Assembly (NCBI RefSeq): GCF_011174775.1
Contig: NZ_JAANHS010000002.1
Coordinates: 372,001 to 436,000 of the forward strand
Length of the DNA: 64,000 nucleotides
Direction of reading: 5' to 3'
DNA from: Rhodobacter calidifons
GTDB lineage: Bacteria > Pseudomonadota > Alphaproteobacteria > Rhodobacterales > Rhodobacteraceae
The notes under the pieces are model-generated. The model saw nothing but the letters and a program-made list of their open reading frames with translations. It was not told where the DNA came from and ran no database searches. Positions 34,079 through 42,026 of the stretch are shown here, piece by piece (position 1 is the first letter of the stretch; every line of letters starts with the position of its first letter). Both the position numbers and the translations under genes were made by a program.

Positions 34079-34112
34079 GTGGCGGTCCGCGGTTGACGGC
34101 CTTGCGGCCTCT

Positions 34113-34164
34113 GCCTGCGCCTTCGGCTTATCGTCGGCGGGCGCGGGGCGACAACGGCGCAGGC
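34113..34164. terminator. inverted repeat between convergent genes
   Basis: GCCTGCGCC (34113-34121) and GGCGCAGGC (34156-34164) form a perfect 9-base-pair stem around a 34-base GC-rich loop that can fold further. It fills the 92-base gap between the lipoprotein hydrolase and the opposing Smr gene, where a shared terminator is expected. Confidence 0.4.
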
Positions 34165-34170
34165 GGGCGG

Positions 34171-34758
34171 TCAGCGGCGTCGCAGATAGACATAGTAGGC
34201 CCCGCCGCCGCCGTGCTTCAGATGCGCCTGGGAGACCTGAAGCACGACCTGGCCAAGCGGGGGCAGATGCAGCCAGTGCGGCACTTGGTGGCGCAGCGCA
34301 CCCATGCGCTGGGGGATCGGGCCCAGGTCCTCGCGCCGCTTGCCCTTGCCGGTGATGACCAGCACCAGGCGCAGGCCGGCGGAATGGGCGTTCAGGATGA
34401 AGCGGATCAGTTCGGGATGCGCCTCGGCAAGCGTAAGCCCGTGCAGGTCGATTCGCGCCTCGGGTTGCAGCTTGCCGCGCGTCATCTTCGCATGGGTGCC
34501 CGCGTCCATGCGCAGGGGGGCCTGATCCAGGATCTGGGGCAGGGTGGGGGCCAGATCGTGCCGTTCCGGCGGCCGGTGCTTTTCGCCCAACACGAACGGT
34601 GACAGGCGCGGCCTGGCATGGGCAAGCGGCGGGGGGTCGGGCGCGTGCGGTGGCGGGTCGGGAAGGTGCAGCTTCTGGCCGTGCATCGGTCGTGCGGTCC
34701 GTGCGACGCTGCGCCAGAGCTCTGCCTCCTCGGGCGAGAGGTTGCGGCGGCGGGCCAT
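34171..34758 (-). CDS. Smr/MutS2-type domain protein
   Basis: A 195-residue protein. The first 90 residues are proline- and charge-rich and probably disordered. The C-terminal Smr domain shows IDLHGLTLAEAH and LVLVITGKGK, the two diagnostic motifs for this nucleic-acid-binding, sometimes nicking, domain. Stand-alone Smr proteins have been linked to RNA or ribosome rescue and DNA processing; the role here is not known. It follows mltA with a five-base gap. Confidence 0.88.
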   Translation of the reverse strand: MARRRNLSPEEAELWRSVARTARPMHGQKLHLPDPPPHAPDPPPLAHARPRLSPFVLGEKHRPPERHDLAPTLPQILDQAPLRMDAGTHAKMTRGKLQPEARIDLHGLTLAEAHPELIRFILNAHSAGLRLVLVITGKGKRREDLGPIPQRMGALRHQVPHWLHLPPLGQVVLQVSQAHLKHGGGGAYYVYLRRR

Positions 34759-34763
34759 CGGGA

Positions 34764-35801
34764 TCAGTCGTCGTCCAGCATGGCGAAGGCGCGGTCGATG
34801 GGCAGGAGGAGGACCATGCGTCCGGGGTCCTTGACCGTGCCCGCCGCATCGCCCGCGCCCTTGCCGGTGCCATAGAAGATGTCGGCGCGCTGCATGCCCT
34901 TGATCGCGCCGCCGGTGTCCTGCGCGACCATCAGGCTGCGGATCGGGCGGCGGCCGTCCTTCTCGATCCAGACCGGGGCGCCGAGGGGCGTGAACCTGGG
35001 GTCGATGGCCACCGAGCGCAGCGCGGTGATCGACCGCCCCATGGCGCCGATGGGGCCATCCTCGGGGCGAAGCGTGCCGATCTTGCGGAAAAAGACATAG
35101 GACGGATTCGTGTCCAGTAGCGCCCGGCCCGTCTCGGGGTTGCTGCGGACGTAGGTCGCGATCTCCGGCGCCGAGACCTGATCCAGCGAATGAGTGCCAC
35201 GGCGGACCATTTCCTGCCCGACCGAGCGGTAGGCGTGGCCGTTCTTCCCGGCATAGCCCACGCGGACCACTGTGCCGTCGGTCATGCGGATGCGGCCGGA
35301 CCCCTGGACCTGAAGGAAATAGACATCCACCGGATCGTCAAGCCAGGCCAGTTCCAGCCCCCGGCCGGCAATCGCCCCGGCCTCGATGGCCGCGCGCGTG
35401 TGGTAGGCGACGCCGTCCTGCAATTCCGGGGGACGGCGGTAGATCGGATACTGGAACCGGCCACCGCGCACGGGAGAACCGTTCAGCTCGGGCTCGAAAT
35501 AGCCGGTGAACAGAGCGGGCGGCTGGCCGACGACGACCGGACGGAAGAACAGTTCGAAGAAGCTGCGGGCCGAGGCGGGGTCCTTCGGCACGTCGGCGGC
35601 CAGCGCGCAGATCGGTTTCCAGTCCGGCTGGTCGATCAGGTCGCAGGTGCGCAGGAAACTGGAAAGGGCGGCGAGATGGTCGTCCTCCATCCAGCCGTCC
35701 AGCGCGTCGAAGTCCAGCATCTCGGCCTGGGCAGGTCGGGCGGGCATCAGTGCCGCCAGGACTGCAAGCAGGACCGGAACAAGGGAACGGGCCGCGCGCA
35801 T
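34764..35801 (-). CDS. mltA: membrane-bound lytic murein transglycosylase A family
   Basis: A 345-residue protein with a signal peptide (1-26, ending AQA; no lipobox cysteine, so probably soluble periplasmic). MltA core features are LFTGYFEPELNGS, YFLQVQGSGRIRM, NPSYVFFRK and the C-terminal 3D-type catalytic motif VAQDTGGAIKG, with the aspartates needed for glycan-strand cleavage. It trims peptidoglycan to 1,6-anhydro ends. It sits between a Tim44-like gene and the Smr gene on the same strand, which I recall as a conserved order in Rhodobacterales. Confidence 0.93.
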   Translation of the reverse strand: MRAARSLVPVLLAVLAALMPARPAQAEMLDFDALDGWMEDDHLAALSSFLRTCDLIDQPDWKPICALAADVPKDPASARSFFELFFRPVVVGQPPALFTGYFEPELNGSPVRGGRFQYPIYRRPPELQDGVAYHTRAAIEAGAIAGRGLELAWLDDPVDVYFLQVQGSGRIRMTDGTVVRVGYAGKNGHAYRSVGQEMVRRGTHSLDQVSAPEIATYVRSNPETGRALLDTNPSYVFFRKIGTLRPEDGPIGAMGRSITALRSVAIDPRFTPLGAPVWIEKDGRRPIRSLMVAQDTGGAIKGMQRADIFYGTGKGAGDAAGTVKDPGRMVLLLPIDRAFAMLDDD

Positions 35802-35812
35802 TGCAAGGCAGG

Positions 35813-36472
35813 TCAGTCGCCGGTCGCGACAAGTTGCCAGTTCGGATCGTCCGTCCCCATCCGCCGCGCGAAGGTCCAGGTATCGCGGGTCTTCTTCACC
35901 TCGCGCGGCGAGCCTTCGACGATCTCGCCCGCCTTGTTGCGCACGACATAGGTCTGGTCGGCGGCGAAGCGGACCGAGATCTCGGCCATCCGGCTGTCGG
36001 GGTTGAAGGTCGCATCGTGCAGCGTCAGTTCCTTGATGCCGAGGAAATTGGCCTCGATCGTCAGGCCCGCAGCTTCGCGCGCGGCGATGGCCTCGGCAAA
36101 GCTGGCGGCGACCTCGTCGGACAGGAAGGGGCGGATGCGGTCAAGCTCGCCCTTCTCGAAGGCGGTCAGGATCATCTCGTAGGCGCCGCGCGCGCCCTGC
36201 AGGAACTCGCCCACCGCAAAGGCGGGTTCGACCTTCTTCATCTCGGCCAGGGCGCGGGCGGCGTCCGAGCCTTCGGCCACATGGTCGGTGATGTCGCGGT
36301 CGGGCCCGCCCTCGATCACCTCGAAGTCGCGGCGGATTCGGGGGCGTACGTCCTCGAGCGGCAAGGGGGGCCGTTCGAAGCCGTCGCGGGTGCCCAGCAC
36401 GGAACGCAGCTTGAGAATGAGGAAGATGGCGATCCCAGCTAGGACAAGAAGCTGGATCAAGGAGCCGTTCAT
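35813..36472 (-). CDS. Tim44-like domain membrane protein
   Basis: A 219-residue protein with one N-terminal membrane helix (residues 4-24) followed by an acidic linker and a C-terminal Tim44-like fold (about 80-215; FLQGARGAYEMILTAFEKGEL, then FLSDEVAASFAEAI). In mitochondria Tim44 tethers the import motor; bacterial relatives are thought to be inner-membrane adaptors. ATG 36472 is preceded by AGAGGT. It is divergent from fxsA and is followed by mltA 11 bases on, so the two are likely one transcript. Confidence 0.88.
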   Translation of the reverse strand: MNGSLIQLLVLAGIAIFLILKLRSVLGTRDGFERPPLPLEDVRPRIRRDFEVIEGGPDRDITDHVAEGSDAARALAEMKKVEPAFAVGEFLQGARGAYEMILTAFEKGELDRIRPFLSDEVAASFAEAIAAREAAGLTIEANFLGIKELTLHDATFNPDSRMAEISVRFAADQTYVVRNKAGEIVEGSPREVKKTRDTWTFARRMGTDDPNWQLVATGD

Positions 36473-36588
36473 TGCTGACCTCTGAACCTTTGATGTTCCG
36501 TTGGAATGGGCACGGTTGGACCCTATGTAGGGTGGGCACCCGCCGAAGTCTACCACACGAGGCCGGATCGGACGGGCGGAGACATGCG

Positions 36589-36984
36589 ATGGCGATCATC
36601 CTGGCGATTCTGGCGCTTCCCCTGGTGGAAATTGCGCTGTTCGTGACCCTGGGCGCGCGGCTGGGCCTGTGGCTGACGCTGGCCTGGGTGCTGCTGACCG
36701 CGATGGGCGGCATGCTGATCCTGCGGCGTCTCGCCGCGTCCGGCATGGCGGTGCGGCGGGAAGAGTTCGTCGAGGGCTTCCGGGGCCGCATGGCCGAGGA
36801 TCCTCTGTCGCCCGTCGTGGACCAGGCGCTGATCGCGGTGGCGGCGATGCTGCTGATCCTGCCGGGGTTCTTCACCGATGCGCTGGGCCTGCTGCTTCTG
36901 GTGCCGCCGCTGCGCCGGCTGGGGATCGGGCTGATGGCGCGGCGGGTGCGGGGTGTGACGGTCGTCCACCGGCACCTGCCCTGA
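36589..36984 (+). CDS. fxsA: FxsA family membrane protein
   Basis: A 131-residue protein with three or four hydrophobic segments (3-22, 28-46, 82-108) and the FxsA pattern PLVEIALFVTLG near the N-terminus. E. coli FxsA modulates phage exclusion by F plasmid; its native role is unknown. ATG 36589 is chosen over an upstream frame that would begin in the divergent spacer. secB, often nearby in related genomes, is not in the window. Confidence 0.86.
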   Translation: MAIILAILALPLVEIALFVTLGARLGLWLTLAWVLLTAMGGMLILRRLAASGMAVRREEFVEGFRGRMAEDPLSPVVDQALIAVAAMLLILPGFFTDALGLLLLVPPLRRLGIGLMARRVRGVTVVHRHLP

Positions 36985-37003
36985 GCCATGGCGCCCTGCC
37001 CGG

Positions 37004-37507
37004 TCATCCGGCCAGTGCCGGAGCGTCAGTCGGGCGGCTGAAGGCCGCCGCGAACAGGTCTTCCATACCCGTGACCTGAAAATCGGCCAGGCTGCGGCCC
37101 CTGGGCTCGGGCCGTGTCCCGATTCCCTGCGCTTTCCAGAGGGCGATGCCGATGCGGGTGCCGGGCAGTCGGCGGCGCATCTGGCGCAGCAGAAGGTCGG
37201 TGGCGGTGCCCGAGGTGCCGTCCAGACCGACGATGACCAGGGTCTCGGGCCGGAAATCGCCAAGCGCCCGCGGCAGAGCGGCCCGCGGCGGCAGGTGCTC
37301 TACCTCTGCCCCTTCGGCGCGCATGGCCTGGGCGACCATGCGGGCGGCCGCCTCGTCCAGCCGGGTCTGCGCCCCCATCACCGCAATCCTGCGGCCCAGT
37401 CCGTCCAGCCGGCCGTTGGTGACCAGACCGGCCGCGTCCGCCTGAGGCACCTCGGGCGCCTCGCCCTCGGGCAGGCTTGCGGCCAACGCCAGTTCGTCCT
37501 CGACCAC
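37004..37507 (-). pseudogene. detached C-terminal domain of the AI-2E-type transporter
   Basis: This 167-residue frame lies directly downstream of, and in the same reading frame as, the transporter at 37532-38896. The two are separated by a single TAG (37532-37534) and eight sense codons. Its sequence (RIAVMGAQTRLDEAAARM; ETLVIVGLDG) looks like the cytosolic tail that follows the membrane domain in long alphaproteobacterial AI-2E transporters. It could restart at GTG 37507, but no ribosome-binding site is visible, so it is best read as the severed end of one gene. Confidence 0.6.
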
Positions 37508-37531
37508 GGTTTCCAGATCGCCGGTCAGGGT

Positions 37532-38896
37532 CTAGGCCGCGCTGGCGATGCGGTGGACCTGATGGTCGGACAGAAGCCCCGCCGCGCTGTCGGCCTGGGC
37601 GAGCGCGAGGGCGGGCAGGGCGGTCCGGTCGTAGTAGTCCGCCAGGTAGTGCTGCGCCGTCGAGGTCGCCGCGGCCTCGGTGAACTCGAAGGAGCGGCCG
37701 GCCAGCAGGCGGTCGTAGAGCCGCGCGCTTTCGGCCAGGACGGGTTTGTCGCCGAAGAGAATCGGGAACAGGCGCAGGGAGGGGACATGGTGGCCGATCA
37801 CCACAAGGCAGACGGTGAGGGGCGTGGCGATGATGAGGCCCATCGGACCCCAGAGCCAGGTCCAGAACATCGCCGAAACGATCACGGCCAGCGGCGAGAC
37901 CCCGGTGCGCTGGCCGTAGAACCAGGGTTCGATGATGTTCGAGGTGACAAGTTCGACGACCAGGAACAGCGCAGCCGTCCACAGGACCAGCGACCAGTCG
38001 GGCGAGACGGCGAAGGCCATCAGAAGTGGCAGGATCGCCGAGATCGCCGCGCCGATATAGGGGACAAAGCGTAGGACCAGGGTGACCAGCCCGAAGAACA
38101 GCGCGTTCGGCACGCCGATCAGCCAGAGGCCAAGGCCGATCGGCACGGCGTAGATGATGTTCACCACCAGCTGCGCCAGAAGATAGGTCGAGACGCGCCC
38201 CCCGGCCTCGGCCAGCAGCCGCGAGGTGGACAGGATGTTCGCCCCCCCGATCAGCTGCACCAGCCGGTCGCGCAGGCTGGCCCGTTCCAGCAGCGCGAAG
38301 ATCACCACGACGAAGATCAGGCCGAAGATCGCGACCGGGGTCAGCGCCGGCAGGATCACGTCGTCGAGCCAGGCCTTCAGGCCGGCCTGTTCCACCACCT
38401 CGACCCGCATCGCGCGGGTATCGTCGGCGGCCTGGGTCCGCTCGGACAGGCGGGCGGAAATGTCGGCGATCATTTCCTGGAGGTGCTGGATCATCCGGCT
38501 GTCGGTGCCCGCTTGCAGGATCGTGTCCACCTTGGCCAGGACATTTCCCTGATACTGCGGCAGGTTCGCTCCGATCTGGGACAGCTGGTAGGCAAAGATC
38601 AGGACGAAGGCTGCAACCATCGCAGCGGTGGTCAGCACGGTCAGGATGACGGCGACAAGGTCGCGCAGGCCCAGCCGCCGCAGCGCATTGACCACCGGGG
38701 TCAGGATGAAGGCGAACAGCATCCCCAGCGCCAGGGGCAGGAACAGGTCGCGCCCGATGTAGAGGATGGTGCAGACGACGGTGATGGTGGCCAGCGTGGT
38801 CAGCGACACGACGGCATGCCCGCCATCGGCAAGGCTTGCCGACCTGTCTTGCCCCGGCTCTCGCCCCGGTGCGGCCGTCGCCTCGGTCTCGCGCAT
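37532..38896 (-). CDS. AI-2E family transporter, truncated by an in-frame amber codon
   Basis: A 454-residue membrane protein. Hydrophobic segments cluster at residues 30-90, 160-185 and 220-370, as in the eight-helix AI-2E (TqsA/PerM) family, with the family-like GPMGLIIATPLTVCLVVIG near residue 355. Members export autoinducer-2, ions or unknown solutes. The membrane domain is complete, but the frame stops at TAG and continues in the same frame for 175 more codons (37004-37531). Repair of one base (for example GAG) would give a 630-residue protein. Upstream are three copies of a 14-base repeat in the leader and an exact EcfG promoter. Confidence 0.8.
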   Translation of the reverse strand: MRETEATAAPGREPGQDRSASLADGGHAVVSLTTLATITVVCTILYIGRDLFLPLALGMLFAFILTPVVNALRRLGLRDLVAVILTVLTTAAMVAAFVLIFAYQLSQIGANLPQYQGNVLAKVDTILQAGTDSRMIQHLQEMIADISARLSERTQAADDTRAMRVEVVEQAGLKAWLDDVILPALTPVAIFGLIFVVVIFALLERASLRDRLVQLIGGANILSTSRLLAEAGGRVSTYLLAQLVVNIIYAVPIGLGLWLIGVPNALFFGLVTLVLRFVPYIGAAISAILPLLMAFAVSPDWSLVLWTAALFLVVELVTSNIIEPWFYGQRTGVSPLAVIVSAMFWTWLWGPMGLIIATPLTVCLVVIGHHVPSLRLFPILFGDKPVLAESARLYDRLLAGRSFEFTEAAATSTAQHYLADYYDRTALPALALAQADSAAGLLSDHQVHRIASAA

Positions 38897-38897
38897 G

Positions 38898-38938
38898 ATG
38901 TTCCCCCCGGTATGTTCCCCCCGGTATGTTCCCCCGGT
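38898..38938. repeat. 14-base tandem repeat in the transporter leader
   Basis: The unit ATGTTCCCCCCGGT occurs three times, the last with one C fewer. On the coding (minus) strand each unit reads ACCGGGGGGAACAT, so a purine-rich, Shine-Dalgarno-like G-tract is repeated immediately before the transporter ATG (38896). Repeat number or G-tract length could change by slippage and alter translation. Confidence 0.85.
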
Positions 38939-38950
38939 CCATTGCGCGAC

Positions 38951-38976
38951 AACGCAGGCTGCTGCCCGGCGGTTCC
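38951..38976 (-). promoter_or_regulatory. EcfG-type general stress promoter for the AI-2E transporter
   Basis: On the minus strand GGAAC (38976-38972), 17 bases, then CGTT (38954-38951): an exact match to the alphaproteobacterial EcfG consensus GGAAC-N16/17-CGTT. A start site near 38944 would leave a leader of about 48 bases containing the tandem repeat. ecfG itself is 5 kb away. Confidence 0.75.
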
Positions 38977-39006
38977 CGTTTGCCTTGCTGCCAGAGGCCA
39001 GAGGTC

Positions 39007-39032
39007 GGAACCGCCACCCCCGCCGCTGCGTT
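39007..39032 (+). promoter_or_regulatory. EcfG-type general stress promoter for the gene at 39073
   Basis: GGAAC (39007-39011), 17 bases, CGTT (39029-39032), exact consensus, 40 bases before the ATG of the hypothetical gene. It is back to back with the transporter's EcfG promoter, so both divergent genes would be induced together. Confidence 0.72.
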
Positions 39033-39072
39033 GCCCTTGCGCGCCGTGGTCCGGCGCAGGCGGAGGGCAGGA

Positions 39073-39552
39073 ATGGTCAAGACCGACACCCCGCACGGCA
39101 CGCAGGCCGTGATCCTGATGAACGACGCGGCGCTGTCGCTTGCGCCCGAACTGGTTGCGCCCGGCGCGACGGTGCAGGTGATCGTCGCGGGGCCGTCGAT
39201 GCTGCGCCTTGCCCTGGCCGAGGCCGCCCTGCCCGAGGCCCGGGTGATCTGCGCCGATTTCGGCCAGAGCGCCTCGCTTGCCGCGTTGGAGGAAAAGGTG
39301 CGCGGGATGGGCCGGTTGCACCGTCTGGTGCTGGCCGCCGACGGTGCGGACGCGGCCGAGATATTTTCCGTCATGCGCACGATCGTGGTCTTTCTGCCGG
39401 CGCTGCGGCGTGGCGAAGGCAGCGTTCTCCTGACGGTCCGGCCCGGCGCGGCGCTGGCCGCGCTGCGGCTGTTCCTGCGCCGGGTGCAGCCGACCCTTGA
39501 TGGCCACGGGGTTCCGGTGACGCTGGTCGAGAAACCCGCCGTCACGACCTGA
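39073..39552 (+). CDS. hypothetical protein, degenerate Rossmann/SDR-like
   Basis: A 159-residue protein starting at ATG 39073 with GGAGGGCAGGA just before it. The alternation of strands and helices (AVILMND, TVQVIVAGP, ARVICADFG, RLHRLVLAADG, EGSVLLTVRPG, VPVTLVEKP) resembles an SDR core, with ADFG and LAADG where SDRs have the D..D and NAG regions, but the TGxxxGIG loop and the YxxxK pair are absent. A catalytic role is therefore unlikely. An exact EcfG promoter upstream suggests stress induction. Family not recognised. Confidence 0.65.
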   Translation: MVKTDTPHGTQAVILMNDAALSLAPELVAPGATVQVIVAGPSMLRLALAEAALPEARVICADFGQSASLAALEEKVRGMGRLHRLVLAADGADAAEIFSVMRTIVVFLPALRRGEGSVLLTVRPGAALAALRLFLRRVQPTLDGHGVPVTLVEKPAVTT

Positions 39553-39617
39553 GCCGCTGGTCCGGTCCTTTTGCCCTTACACTGACCGCCTTCTGTCGGC
39601 GAGTGTCGCGCGGCCAT

Positions 39618-39648
39618 GAAAAACGGGCCGCGACAGGTGTCGCGGCCC
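39618..39648 (-). terminator. intrinsic terminator of the DUF1328 gene
   Basis: A perfect 11-base-pair stem (GGGCCGCGACA 39625-39635 / TGTCGCGGCCC 39638-39648) with a two-base loop is followed, on the minus strand, by a T-run (complement of AAAAA at 39619-39623). It lies 66 bases beyond the DUF1328 stop. Confidence 0.78.
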
Positions 39649-39713
39649 AGTCGAGGGGAAGACGGCAGGGAAAGGACCGCCCCCTTGGGACAGAGGGTCC
39701 GGTAGGCGCCGGA

Positions 39714-39875
39714 TCAGCGCGACATCGCCCCGCGGACCAGCGAGACGACGAAGAGGATCAGGAAGATCACGAACAGGATCTGCGCGATGCCTGCGGACGT
39801 TCCGGCGATGCCGCCGAAGCCGAGAACACCGGCGACGATGGCGATGAGAAGGAAGGTAACGGCCCATCCCAGCAT
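39714..39875 (-). CDS. DUF1328 (YtjA family) small membrane protein
   Basis: A 53-residue protein made almost entirely of two membrane helices ([20 protein letters not shown] and [15 protein letters not shown]) joined by [11 protein letters not shown], the DUF1328 pattern. ATG 39875 follows AAGGAG at ideal spacing. Function unknown; members are often stress-induced. Here an exact EcfG promoter lies 61 bases upstream and a strong terminator follows, so this is a self-contained stress gene. Confidence 0.9.
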   Translation of the reverse strand: MLGWAVTFLLIAIVAGVLGFGGIAGTSAGIAQILFVIFLILFVVSLVRGAMSR

Positions 39876-39935
39876 GAGAAATCTCCTTGGGGTTCGGAGG
39901 CTCGGTAGGAGCCTTGATTGCGGTTCTGGACCAAC

Positions 39936-39960
39936 AACGCAGCCCGGACGGACCGGTTCC
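39936..39960 (-). promoter_or_regulatory. EcfG-type general stress promoter for the DUF1328 gene
   Basis: Minus-strand GGAAC (39960-39956), 16 bases, CGTT (39939-39936): exact consensus, directed at the DUF1328 gene starting at 39875. Confidence 0.78.
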
Positions 39961-40140
39961 CCGTCTCTTTGGATCCTGGCTCTCATGCTGCGTCGCCGGC
40001 TCACGCCCGAGGTGGGGAATGGCCGACCCCGACAGGCCTCGAAACGCGGGACGGAACCGAACGGCGTGTCGCGGCTTGTTGTGGCAGAGCCCGCGGCCGG
40101 ACGTCGCGGTGATGTTTCCCAGACCCAGGAGATGCAAGCC

Positions 40141-40704
40141 ATGACCCAGACCCTGAAGAAGACCGCCGAAGAGACCGGGAAGAAGGCGCTGCGCGCTGTG
40201 GACGAGGCAGGCGACCAGATGGGCGCCGCGGCGGGCGAGATGGCCGCTTCGGCCGCAGAGGCCGCCGAGACCGGCGTGGAAACCGTCAGGCGCAAGGCGG
40301 CGGATGCCAGGGACACCCTCGTCTCGGGTGCGGGCGCGGTGCTGGAGTCGGCGCGCGACGTCGCCCTGGACAAGGCCGATGCCGTGCGCGAGACGCTGTC
40401 CGATGCCGGCGCGCGGCTGGCCGCGACACTGGAGCGGGCCTCTGTGGACCGGACCGTCGATGTGCTGCCCGCGCGCGTGCTGAGCACGGTGGCCGAGGGC
40501 CTGTCGAGCGCGTCGCGGTCGCTGCGCGAGCGGTCGGTCGGCGAATTGGCAACCGATGTCCGCGCGCTGGCACGGCGCCATCCGGGCGCCTTCATGGCGG
40601 TCGCGGCCGTGGCTGGCTTTGCCGCGGCGCGGTTTCTGCGTGCGTCCGCCGCGCGCCGTGTGGCCGAGAGCGGGCCTGAGGCCGACCGGGGACCGCGGGT
40701 CTGA
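40141..40704 (+). CDS. helical stress/envelope protein, ElaB/DUF883-like
   Basis: A 187-residue protein with a long alanine- and charge-rich helical region (residues 1-150; [20 protein letters not shown]) and one C-terminal hydrophobic segment (about 150-166, [18 protein letters not shown]). This is the layout of ElaB/YqjD (DUF883) proteins that anchor at the inner membrane by the C-terminus. Start: ATG 40141, ten bases after AGGAG; ATG 40132 lies too close to it. Its stop overlaps the next ATG. It heads a three-gene set with a DUF1469 and a DUF3618 protein. Confidence 0.72.
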   Translation: MTQTLKKTAEETGKKALRAVDEAGDQMGAAAGEMAASAAEAAETGVETVRRKAADARDTLVSGAGAVLESARDVALDKADAVRETLSDAGARLAATLERASVDRTVDVLPARVLSTVAEGLSSASRSLRERSVGELATDVRALARRHPGAFMAVAAVAGFAAARFLRASAARRVAESGPEADRGPRV

Positions 40705-41129
40705 TGCGCGATCATTCTGCGGATCAGGCAAACGCGGCCGATTCCGGGCTTGCGGGACTGCTGTTGCAGGTGGTTTCGGGGGTCGGGCGCCTTGTCCAGG
40801 GTGAATTGCAGCTGGCCCGGGCCGAGGCTGCGGACAGCCTGCGCTCGGTCACGTCAGGGCTGGGGAAGCTGGCAGGTGCGGCGGTGGTCGCGCTTGTCGG
40901 GCTGAACGTCCTGGCCGGAGCCGCGGTCGGCGCCCTGGTGCATGCCGGGCTTGGTCCGGTCTGGGCGGCGCTGATAGTGGGCGGGCTCATGCTGCTGTTG
41001 GCGCTTGGACTTGCCGCTGCGGGCCGGGCCGGTCTGCGGCTGCGCGGGCGCAGGCCCGGACGACTGCTGCGCGGTCTCGGCCGGGATGTGGCTGCGGTCC
41101 GGTCCGGGTTTGGCAGAAAGGAAACATGA
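40704..41129 (+). CDS. phage-holin-like membrane protein (DUF1469/YqjE type)
   Basis: A 141-residue protein with two adjacent hydrophobic segments (about 56-80 and 84-108) between an amphipathic N-terminus ([24 protein letters not shown]) and a basic tail. This matches the 'phage holin family' DUF1469/YqjE proteins that accompany DUF883 and DUF3618 genes. It is a chromosomal envelope protein, not evidence of a prophage. The ATG overlaps the upstream stop by one base (TGATG context). Confidence 0.78.
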   Translation: MRDHSADQANAADSGLAGLLLQVVSGVGRLVQGELQLARAEAADSLRSVTSGLGKLAGAAVVALVGLNVLAGAAVGALVHAGLGPVWAALIVGGLMLLLALGLAAAGRAGLRLRGRRPGRLLRGLGRDVAAVRSGFGRKET

Positions 41130-41130
41130 T

Positions 41131-42009
41131 ATGTCCTATCAGAGCATTCCGGAAATCGAACGCGCGCTGGAGCGTGACCGCGAGGCGCTGGCCCGGTCGC
41201 TGGCGGCCCTGCGCGATCGGATGCGGCCGGCGTCGATCTTGTCCCACGGCGCGGCATCGCTGAAATCGGGCGCTGCGGCTGTGGTGGCGCGAGCCTCTGA
41301 GGGCCTGGCGCGCGGGGCGGACTGGCTGACCGGGCAGGATGGGCAAGCGTCCCCGACCCTGGCCGGAACCCGCTATGAGGCGTTGAGCCGCTGGGAAGAC
41401 GAAGGCGGCCCGCCTGCCCCTGATGCCGAGCCGCTGCCTTTTGAGCCCGAGGAAGACTGGCTGGTCGAGGCGCGCGATCTGCGCGCCAGGGCGCTGGCGC
41501 TCTTGGCGCGGATCGACGACGCCGCCCGGACCGGACTGGCCCCGCCAGCGGATCTGGCCCGGCACCGTGCCGAGATTGTCGCCGCCTTCGCCGCCGAGAC
41601 CGCGATTGCGCTGGGCCGGGGGCTCGAGTCGCTGGGCGAGGCGGCGCGGTCCGCGGCGCTGGAGGCGCGGGAAAGGACCTATCTTGCCCGTGTGGCCGTG
41701 GCACAGCCTGCGCGGGCGGAAGTCGAGGCGCAGCCTTTGGTGGCCGTCGCCCTGGCCGCGGCAGCGGGCGCGACGCTGGCCTGTCTTCTGCCCCGCACCG
41801 AGGCAGAGGACCGCCTGCTGGGCACGGCTCGGGACCGGCTTGCGGGCGATCTGAAACGGCTGGCGCGGCCCGAGAGGCTCTTGGCGGGCGACCTTGCGCC
41901 GGGCCTTTCGGCAGCTTTCGGTCGCGGCCTGGACCGTGCCGAAGCGGCCGCCGCAGCGCCGGACGGCCAGACCGGATCTGACGCGCGGCATGCTCTGCAC
42001 CGGCACTGA
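41131..42009 (+). CDS. DUF3618 domain protein
   Basis: A 292-residue protein. The DUF3618 signature is at the N-terminus (SIPEIERALERDREALARSLAALRDRM). The middle is acidic and unassigned, residues 90-220 are helical, and a hydrophobic stretch near residues 200-225 (PLVAVALAAAAGATLACLL) could insert in the membrane. It is longer than most family members. ATG 41131 follows AAAGGAAAC. It completes the DUF883-DUF1469-DUF3618 trio and ends 17 bases from the opposing sensor gene of the stress locus. Confidence 0.75.
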   Translation: MSYQSIPEIERALERDREALARSLAALRDRMRPASILSHGAASLKSGAAAVVARASEGLARGADWLTGQDGQASPTLAGTRYEALSRWEDEGGPPAPDAEPLPFEPEEDWLVEARDLRARALALLARIDDAARTGLAPPADLARHRAEIVAAFAAETAIALGRGLESLGEAARSAALEARERTYLARVAVAQPARAEVEAQPLVAVALAAAAGATLACLLPRTEAEDRLLGTARDRLAGDLKRLARPERLLAGDLAPGLSAAFGRGLDRAEAAAAAPDGQTGSDARHALHRH

Positions 42010-42026
42010 TTGCGCGCAGCCCGCGC

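Noticed and set aside
40053-40080. GGAAC followed by TGTT upstream of the DUF883-like gene, as a further EcfG promoter
   Set aside because: The spacing is 19 bases and the -10 lacks the C of CGTT; the six accepted sites are all exact with 16 or 17 bases.
40704-41129. Prophage remnant because of a holin-like protein
   Set aside because: The DUF1469/YqjE type is a chromosomal envelope family; no other phage genes are nearby.
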